Source of the DNA: Streptomyces beihaiensis
GTDB taxonomy: Bacteria; Actinomycetota; Actinomycetes; Streptomycetales; Streptomycetaceae
Reading direction: 5' to 3'
Assembly: GCF_026274175.1 (NCBI RefSeq)
Contig: NZ_JAPHNL010000270.1
Coordinates: forward strand, 1-44,320
Length of the DNA: 44,320 nt
Shown here piece after piece: positions 39,217 through 44,320 of this stretch. Position 1 is the stretch's first letter. Every line of letters starts with the position of its first letter. The notes under the pieces are model-generated. The model was not told the origin of the DNA. It made no database searches and was given only the letters and a program-made list of their open reading frames with translations. Both the position numbers and the translations under genes were made by a program.

Positions 39217-40359
39217 CTACAGCAACGCCTTCAGCCGCTCGGCCAGAAGGTCCCAGCGCCAGCGCTCCTCCACCCACGCACGCCCGCGCTCCCCCATCCG
39301 CCGCCGCAGCTGCGGATCCCGCAGCAGCGTGACGACGCGGTCGGCGGCTTCCTGCGGGGCACCGCCCCGCACCACCCACCCGGTCTCCCCGTCGAGCACG
39401 GCGTCGGGCGCGCCGCCCGAGTCGCCCGCGACCACGGGCAGCCCGGTCGCGGATGCCTCCAGGTAGACGATGCCGAGGCCCTCCACGTCGAGCCCGCCGC
39501 GCCGCGTACGGCACGGCATGGCGAAGACGTCACCGGCGCCGTAGTGGGCCGGGAGCTCCTCCCAGGGCACGGCCCCGGTGAACCGCACGGAGTCCGCGAC
39601 CCCGGTCGCGTCCGCCAGCTTGCGCAGGTCCTTCTCGTACGGGCCGCCGCCGACGACGAGCAGCACCGCGTCCGGCACGGCGGCCAGGATGCGCGGCATG
39701 GCGAGGATCAGGGTGTCCTGGCCCTTGCGCGGCACGAGCCGCGAGACGCACACGACGACCGGGCGGTCGGTGAGGCCGAGCCGGGCCCGCACCTCGTCGC
39801 CGCCGGAGTCGGGGTGGAACGTCTTCTCGTCGACGCCCGGCGGCAGCTGCTCCATCCGCGCGGCCGCGGCCGGGCTGAGCGCCGCCGCGATGCGCGAGCG
39901 GGTGTACTCGCCGAGATACGTGATCGTGTCGGTCGACTCTCCGATGCGGCGCAGCAGCTGCCGGGAGGCGGGCAGTTGGGCCCAGCCGGCCTCGTGCCCG
40001 TGGGTCGTCGCGACGAGCCGCCCGGCGCCCGCCCGGCGCAGCGCGGGCGCCATCAGGCCGAGCGGGGCGGCGGCCCCGAACCACACCGACGTACAGCCGT
40101 GCTCCTTGAGCAGGCCCACCGCGCGCCGGGTCACGCGCGGCGTGGGCAGCAGCATCGTCGTACGGTCGCGCACGACGGTGAACGGCTGCTCGGCGTCGAA
40201 CTCCGCCGTGGCCCGGGCGCCCTCGCTGCCGCGCTTCCACGTGGAGGCGTAGACGACGAGCCGGTCCGGGTCCAGGCGCAGCGCCATGTTGTGCAGGAAC
40301 GCCTGGATGCCACCCGGCCTGGGCGGAAAATCGTTGGTCACGATCAGGGTCTTGTGCAT
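39217..40359 (-). CDS. pimB: GT4 glycosyltransferase, PimB' type
   Basis: This 380-residue GT-B enzyme most likely adds the second mannose to phosphatidylinositol mannoside from GDP-mannose. FPPRPGGIQAFLHNMALRL (about 11-29) is the acceptor-side motif of PimB'. VSRLVPRKGQD (donor-site Arg and Lys, about 200-210) and the E-x7-E motif EGLGIVYLE follow. Orthologous position beside fadD15 supports this over other GT4 functions. The ATG at 40359 gives the family N-terminus HKTLIVTNDF; the 14 upstream codons are made of a 9-bp repeat encoding KTA units and could be a repeat-derived extension from a GTG at 40401. No clear Shine-Dalgarno. Confidence 0.9.
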   Translation of the reverse strand: MHKTLIVTNDFPPRPGGIQAFLHNMALRLDPDRLVVYASTWKRGSEGARATAEFDAEQPFTVVRDRTTMLLPTPRVTRRAVGLLKEHGCTSVWFGAAAPLGLMAPALRRAGAGRLVATTHGHEAGWAQLPASRQLLRRIGESTDTITYLGEYTRSRIAAALSPAAAARMEQLPPGVDEKTFHPDSGGDEVRARLGLTDRPVVVCVSRLVPRKGQDTLILAMPRILAAVPDAVLLVVGGGPYEKDLRKLADATGVADSVRFTGAVPWEELPAHYGAGDVFAMPCRTRRGGLDVEGLGIVYLEASATGLPVVAGDSGGAPDAVLDGETGWVVRGGAPQEAADRVVTLLRDPQLRRRMGERGRAWVEERWRWDLLAERLKALL

Positions 40360-40361
40360 AA

Positions 40362-40406
40362 CCGTCTTCGCCGTCTTCGCCGTCTTCGCCGTACTCGCCA
40401 CGTTCG
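40362..40406 (-). repeat. 9-bp tandem repeat at the start of the pimB gene
   Basis: Three perfect CCGTCTTCG units (40362-40388) and two diverged copies (to 40406) lie directly before the pimB ATG. They are in frame with the gene and would encode a KTA repeat if translation began at the upstream GTG. Confidence 0.85.
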
Positions 40407-40543
40407 CCGCGCTCTTGCCGCGCTCTTACCGCGTTCGCCGCGCGCTCCGCCGCCGCCGCCGACAGTACCGAACGTGTCGCTCGTGTGCGCCACCGTGCCC
40501 ATCGCCGTGGCGGGTACGCGGCCCCGCCGGGCATGATGTGCGG

Positions 40544-41788
40544 ATGAAGACGCGACACCCCGCAGCGCTCCTGGTCACCTGGGCGCTGACCCGCACCCTG
40601 CTCCTGCTGTGCGTCTTCAAGGTGATCGTCGTGCCGGGCCCGGACGTCACGAGCGACGTGTCGGTGATCTACCACGGCTGGTTCGAGGTCCTGCGCACCG
40701 GAACGTTCCCTCTGCACGACGTGACCTGGCAGTACCCGCCGGCCGCCGCGACGGCGATCCTCTCGCCCGCGCTGCTCCCGTTCCTCGACTACGCCTCCGC
40801 CTTCTTCCTCCTGGCGTTCCTCGCGGACGCGGCCGTCTTCGTGATGCTGCTGTACGTCGCCGAACGGCACGGCAAGGCGCGGCGCGGTGTGTGGGTGTGG
40901 GTCGTGGGCGTGCCGCTGCTCGGGCAGACGGTGTACGCGCGCTACGACGTGATGGTCACGGCCGTCGCGGTCGCGGCGCTGCTCGCGGCGGCCCGGCATC
41001 CGCGGGCGGCGGGCCTGCTCGCGGCGGTCGGGGCGATGCTGAAGGTGTGGCCGGTGCTGGTGCTCACCGGTATGCGCCGGGGGGTCGCCACGCGCGCGTC
41101 GTGGGGCGCCGCGCTGTTCACGGGCGGCCTCCTCCTGCTGGCCTTCACGTTCTCGATGCCGGGGGCGATGGCCTTCCTCACCTTCCAGCGGGACCGGGGG
41201 ACCGAGGTGGAGTCGCTGGGCTCGCTCGTCTTCCATGTGGCGCGGCAGTTCGGCTGGCAGGGCTCGGTGCGGCTGAACTACGGCTCGGTGGAGTTCCTCG
41301 GCCCGTACGTCCACCTGGTCAGCACCGTCGCGCAGGTCCTGACGGTGGTCGCGTTCGCGTGGCTGGTGCTGTGGCGGGTGCGGGCGCGGGCGTGGGAGCC
41401 GAGCACGACCGCGGACGCGGCGCTGACGGCGGTGCTGCTGTTCACGACGACGAGCCGGGTCATCAGCCCCCAGTACATGGTGTGGCTCGTCGGCCTGGCC
41501 GCGGTCTGCCTGCTGTACCGGGGCAGCCGGATGACGCTGCCGACGTATCTGGTCCTGGCGGCGACGTTCGTGACGTTCCTGGAGTTCCCGATCTGGTTCG
41601 GGGACGTCGTGACGAGCGACGTCCGGGGCGTGACGCTGCTGCTGATCCGCAACGGCCTGCTGGTGGCGGCCTCGCTGACCGCCTGCCGTCGCCTGTGGCG
41701 CACGACGGTGACCGCCCCGCGCCGCGCGGCCGACTCGCCCCGGACGCCTCAGCCCGCCCAGGAGCAGGCGGTGCGCGCTCCGTCCTGA
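40544..41788 (+). CDS. GT87 (DUF2029) membrane glycosyltransferase
   Basis: This 414-residue protein has about ten membrane helices and resembles polyprenol-phosphate-mannose-dependent GT-C enzymes of family GT87, such as PimE, MptA and MptC. The first extracytoplasmic loop holds the likely catalytic acidic residues (VTSDVSVIYHGWFEVL, about 32-47, followed by DVTWQYPPAAA). A late segment reads TTSRVISPQYMVWLVGLAAV. With PimB' next door it probably adds mannose to phosphatidylinositol mannosides or a related envelope glycan. The ATG at 40544 follows a -10-like CATGAT by 6 nt. Long upstream open codons overlap the pimB repeat and are not used. Confidence 0.88.
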   Translation: MKTRHPAALLVTWALTRTLLLLCVFKVIVVPGPDVTSDVSVIYHGWFEVLRTGTFPLHDVTWQYPPAAATAILSPALLPFLDYASAFFLLAFLADAAVFVMLLYVAERHGKARRGVWVWVVGVPLLGQTVYARYDVMVTAVAVAALLAAARHPRAAGLLAAVGAMLKVWPVLVLTGMRRGVATRASWGAALFTGGLLLLAFTFSMPGAMAFLTFQRDRGTEVESLGSLVFHVARQFGWQGSVRLNYGSVEFLGPYVHLVSTVAQVLTVVAFAWLVLWRVRARAWEPSTTADAALTAVLLFTTTSRVISPQYMVWLVGLAAVCLLYRGSRMTLPTYLVLAATFVTFLEFPIWFGDVVTSDVRGVTLLLIRNGLLVAASLTACRRLWRTTVTAPRRAADSPRTPQPAQEQAVRAPS

Positions 41789-42045
41789 GCGCCGTCGCCG
41801 ACCACCGCCCGCCGGGCCACAACCCCGAGGCAGGCGCACTGCACGGCCATCGCGGCGGCCATCGCGGCGGCTGTTCCCGGCAGCCCCCACGCCCCTGAGA
41901 GCCACGCGGCGCACGGCAGCTGCAACGCGACGCCGAGCAGGGTCACGCGCAGCGCCCTGGGCGCTCCCCCGCTGCCCTCGAAGGCGCCGCCGAGCGCGAT
42001 GAAGCCCGCCATGAGGACCAGGTACGGGCCGGTGCAGCGGGCATG
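41749..42045 (-). pseudogene. decayed MATE-family efflux gene, C-terminal remnant
   Basis: About 95 codons encode a piece that looks like the C-terminal helices of a MATE transporter: YLVLMAGFIALGGAFEGSGG, then LLGVALQLPCAAWL and GLPGTAAAMAAAMAVQCACL. Upstream of about 42045 the frame turns into out-of-frame sequence opposite the next lipoprotein gene, and no start or remaining ten helices are present. It overlaps the GT87 gene by 40 nt at its 3' end. A short translated fragment from the ATG at 42012 is possible but would not transport anything. The rest was probably deleted. Confidence 0.6.
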
Positions 42046-42092
42046 GCTGCGGGAGGCCGTCGTCGGGCTGGGCGGCGGGTGAGCTGTTGCCG

Positions 42093-43346
42093 TCAGCCCA
42101 GTTCGTCTCGGACGTACGACCGCCACTGCGCCACGAAGGCGGGTTCGTCCACGCCCAGGACCCGGTTCAGCGCGGCGTCCACCGCGCCCGAGCGGCCGTG
42201 GTGGGCGCCGACCGCGGCGTAGAAGGAGGCCAGCTTCCGCTCGCCCCACTTGTCCGCGATCATGCGGCAGGCCAGCCAGCCGCTCTCGTAGGCGCGGGCG
42301 AGCTCCCCGGACTCGCTGCTGAAGCGGAAGGCCCTGTCGTCGGGGAGTTCGGACGGGGCGTCGCCCGCACGGACCACCTTCTGGAGTTCGGGGGCCACCT
42401 GCGCCGGGGTGCGGCCCGTGCCGCGGTAGCCGACCCAGTCCGCGTAGCCCTCGGAGAGCCACAGCGGGGTCGCGGCGGAGGTCGACGCGCGCGTGGCCAC
42501 GTGCGTGGTCTCGTGCGTGAGGACCACCTGCTTGCCGAAGTCGCCCAGCACGGCGTACGCGTCCGGGTTGACGATCACGCGGTCCGCGGGCGCGGTGCGG
42601 GAGCCGCCCGCCTCGCCGGTCGTGACGGCCGCGATCCCCCGGTAGCCGGAGGCGGGCGCCCCGAGCAGTTCCCCCATGGCATCGAGGGACTTGGGCACCA
42701 GGAGGACGACCTTGCGTGCCCAGTGGGTGCCCCACGCGGAGTCGACGGCGGGCACGGCGTGGTCGGCGAGCGCCGCGTAGGCCCGCAGTCGCGCGCTGCT
42801 GCGGCCGACGCCGAGGACGAGGCTGTGCGCCCCGCTCACCACCGTGACCTCGCCCTGCTCCCACAGCTGCTCGCCCGAGCCCTTGGCGGGACGGTCCGCC
42901 GTGACGGACCAGGTCCCTGTCCCCGGCCCCGACGCGTCCCCGGACCGGCGCAGTTCGAGCGTGCGGTCGGTGACCAGCGGGGCGTCGTCGTAGCCGTCCA
43001 CCCGGTAGCTCAGCTCGGCCGACACCCGGACCGTCCGGGCGCTCGCCGTCTCGACCCGCGTGACCTTGTACCGCCATGAGTCCAGCGGCACCTTCCCCAG
43101 GTCGGTCACCAGCTCCGGCTCCGCGTCACCGGTGGCGCGGTAGGCGGCGGCGTCCCGGTCCATGACCGCGTCCGCCCGGCGGTCGAGGACGCGCTGGATC
43201 GCCGTCGTCCGGGTGGTGTCCGGCGTGGGCCCGCTGCCGCCGCACCCGGTGAGCGGGACGAGCAGCGCGCCGAGCGCGGCCACGGCCCACGCCCTGCCCC
43301 GCATCCGCGTCCCTGTCCGCGTTCGTGTCCGCCCTCGACCTGCCAT
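42093..43346 (-). CDS. lipoprotein with gluzincin-like metallopeptidase motif
   Basis: This 417-residue exported lipoprotein has an Arg-rich N-terminus, a hydrophobic core and the lipobox LTGC (about 32-35). A beta-rich domain resembling an NTF2-like or SnoaL fold comes first. Then VLTHETTHVATRA holds the HExxH motif and WLSEGYADWVGY the third ligand Glu, as in gluzincin peptidases of the M1/DUF4157-like group. Substrate and cleavage activity are unproven. The ATG at 43346 has TACGAT 7 nt upstream, which fits a leaderless transcript. It follows the NlpC/P60 gene by 30 nt. Confidence 0.87.
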   Translation of the reverse strand: MAGRGRTRTRTGTRMRGRAWAVAALGALLVPLTGCGGSGPTPDTTRTTAIQRVLDRRADAVMDRDAAAYRATGDAEPELVTDLGKVPLDSWRYKVTRVETASARTVRVSAELSYRVDGYDDAPLVTDRTLELRRSGDASGPGTGTWSVTADRPAKGSGEQLWEQGEVTVVSGAHSLVLGVGRSSARLRAYAALADHAVPAVDSAWGTHWARKVVLLVPKSLDAMGELLGAPASGYRGIAAVTTGEAGGSRTAPADRVIVNPDAYAVLGDFGKQVVLTHETTHVATRASTSAATPLWLSEGYADWVGYRGTGRTPAQVAPELQKVVRAGDAPSELPDDRAFRFSSESGELARAYESGWLACRMIADKWGERKLASFYAAVGAHHGRSGAVDAALNRVLGVDEPAFVAQWRSYVRDELG

Positions 43347-43353
43347 CTCTCCG

Positions 43354-43359
43354 ATCGTA
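43354..43359 (-). promoter_or_regulatory. -10 element for leaderless lipoprotein gene
   Basis: TACGAT on the minus strand ends 7 nt before the ATG at 43346. Confidence 0.4.
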
Positions 43360-43376
43360 CGGGCACCCGGGCGCGG

Positions 43377-44320
43377 TCAGACGCGTGTCACCGAGTTCAC
43401 CGGCATCATGCCGACCGGGTCGTAGCGCACCCTCGCGCCGGGATAGGGCGCGTGGATCACCTGGCCGTTGCCCACGTACATGGCGACGTGGTGCGCGTCG
43501 GACCCGTAGGTGACCAGGTCGCCGGGGCGCGCCTCGGAGAGCGGGACGCGGCGGCCGGCGACCCGCTGGGCCTGCGAGGTGCGCGGCAGCGACACCCCCG
43601 CCTTCCCGTACGACCACTGCATCAGGCCCGAACAGTCGAACGCCGAAGGGCCGTCGGCGCCCCACACGTACGGTTTGCCGATCGCGGACTGCGCCGCGGC
43701 GAGCGCCATGGCGGCACGGGCCGAGGACGCGGGCCCGACGCCGGACAGGTCGGGGCGTTCGCCGCCGCGCGAGGCCCGCTCGTACGCGGCGCGCTCGTCG
43801 GTCGGCATGGCGGCGAGCACCCGGCGCGCCTTGGCGAGTTTCGCCTCGACGGTGCGCTTGTGCCGGGCGACCGCCTTGCGGGCCGATTCGAGGTCGGCGA
43901 GCGTGTGCCGCGCCTCGGCCCGCCGCTGGGCGAGGCGGCGCTGGGCGCGCTGGAGGTCGGTCAGGTCGTCGGCCTGCCGCGCGCTGATCCGCTCCAGGGT
44001 GCCGATCCGGTCGAGGTAACCGTCCGGGTCGGAGGAGAGCATCAGGGTGAGCGAGGGGTCGATGCCGCCCGAGCGGTACTGGGCGCCCGCCACCATGCCG
44101 AGTGCCTGGCGCATCCTGTTGATCCGCTGCTGACCGCGCGCCACCTCGTCCTGGGTCTCGGCGAGTTCCTTGCGCAGTTTCCCGGCGCGCTCGTCGGCGG
44201 CGTCGTACTCCTGGGTGGCCTTCTCCGCCTGCTCGTACAGGCGGTCCACCTCTGCCTTGGCGTCGGCCGGCCGGTCGTGCGGCGCGGCACCGGCCGGTGC
44301 CGCGCCGCACGACCGGCCGG
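43377..44320 (-). CDS. NlpC/P60 peptidoglycan hydrolase, 5' end beyond the window
   Basis: At least 314 residues are open to the window edge. A long N-terminal coiled coil (ERAGKLRKELAETQDEVARG, RAQRRLAQRRAEARHTLADL) is followed by an NlpC/P60 domain. It has the catalytic Cys in GPSAFDCSGLMQW, His in GSDAHHVAMYVGNG and a third residue in GQVIHAPYPG. Such RipA-like enzymes cut peptidoglycan stem peptides outside the cell, and the coiled coil holds them inactive. The signal peptide should lie beyond 44320. The last 27 bases mirror the preceding 27 (44267-44293), so residues encoded past 44293 may be artefactual. Confidence 0.9.
   Translation of the reverse strand, partial: GRSCGAAPAGAAPHDRPADAKAEVDRLYEQAEKATQEYDAADERAGKLRKELAETQDEVARGQQRINRMRQALGMVAGAQYRSGGIDPSLTLMLSSDPDGYLDRIGTLERISARQADDLTDLQRAQRRLAQRRAEARHTLADLESARKAVARHKRTVEAKLAKARRVLAAMPTDERAAYERASRGGERPDLSGVGPASSARAAMALAAAQSAIGKPYVWGADGPSAFDCSGLMQWSYGKAGVSLPRTSQAQRVAGRRVPLSEARPGDLVTYGSDAHHVAMYVGNGQVIHAPYPGARVRYDPVGMMPVNSVTRV
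44267..44320. repeat. perfect 54-bp palindrome at the window end
   Basis: Positions 44267-44320 read identically on both strands, with the centre between 44293 and 44294 and no mismatch or spacer. The window stops exactly where the palindrome does. It could be an assembly fold-back or a real hairpin that stopped the assembly. Confidence 0.9.

Noticed and set aside
44267-44320. Chromosome telomere
   Set aside because: Streptomyces telomeres carry many different palindromes in non-coding DNA; here one palindrome sits in a core gene, so an assembly fold-back is more likely.

Overview
The window is high-GC actinobacterial DNA and almost certainly Streptomyces. Third codon positions are nearly all G or C, Shine-Dalgarno sites are AGGAGG-like, and GTG and TTG starts are common. 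From memory, the gene order matches the S. coelicolor block just beyond the division and cell wall cluster (about SCO2097 to SCO2136). It also matches in outline the M. tuberculosis block Rv2172c to Rv2188c: metF, Rv2175c, pknL, class II DAHP synthase, PlsC acyltransferase, ArsA-like ATPase, SRPBCC protein, fadD15, pimB'. No tRNA, rRNA, phage, IS element or CRISPR array was seen. The region is mostly chromosomal core with a few accessory insertions.

Layout. 1-5263: a cut-off reading frame, a methyltransferase and a SAV_6107-type HEPN protein on the minus strand, then a plus-strand operon of a degenerate ABC ATPase, a YhgE/Pip membrane protein and a TetR regulator, with a TetR-like operator over its promoter. 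5264-10427: an orphan CrtI-like flavoprotein, a membrane protein with a Tyr/Gln-rich repeat tail, metF, thiE and an Rv2175c-type DNA-binding protein. 10513-14163: a secreted PNGase A-family amidase, a ferredoxin-reductase-like flavoprotein and a small conserved protein. 14201-16641: a TPP riboswitch and thiO-thiS-thiG, closed by a hairpin. 16698-21347: a PASTA Ser/Thr kinase of PknL type, endonuclease IV, a sulfite-oxidase-like molybdoenzyme, bacterioferritin and its [2Fe-2S] partner under an iron box.

21379-27169: class II DAHP synthase diverges from a complete trp attenuator and a fused anthranilate synthase, followed by a D-lactate dehydrogenase and a phosphofructokinase with pyrophosphate-type residues. 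27228-32513: the MacRS two-component pair, a PlsC acyltransferase, an esterase, an acidic membrane protein and an EEP-family hydrolase. 32529-35839: a minus-strand cluster of SRPBCC protein, ArsA-like ATPase, DUF5304 protein and glucokinase, ended by a strong hairpin. 36128-44320: metallophosphoesterase, FadD15-type acyl-CoA ligase, PimB'-type mannosyltransferase, GT87 membrane glycosyltransferase, a decayed MATE gene, a metalloprotease-like lipoprotein and an NlpC/P60 hydrolase cut by the window end.

How the genes fit together. Much of the window joins central metabolism (folate one-carbon, thiazole, shikimate and tryptophan, glycolysis) to envelope lipid and glycolipid synthesis (acyltransferase, acyl-CoA ligase, PimB', GT87) and signalling (PknL-type kinase with Rv2175c, MacRS). 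Regulation is unusually readable: a TetR operator, a TPP riboswitch, a trp attenuator, an iron box, and at least ten genes whose -10 hexamer (TAnnnT) lies 6-7 nt before the start codon, which points to leaderless mRNAs. The least explained parts are the YhgE/Pip module with its non-canonical ATPase, the Tyr/Gln-rich repeat protein, and a perfect 54-bp palindrome on which the window ends.
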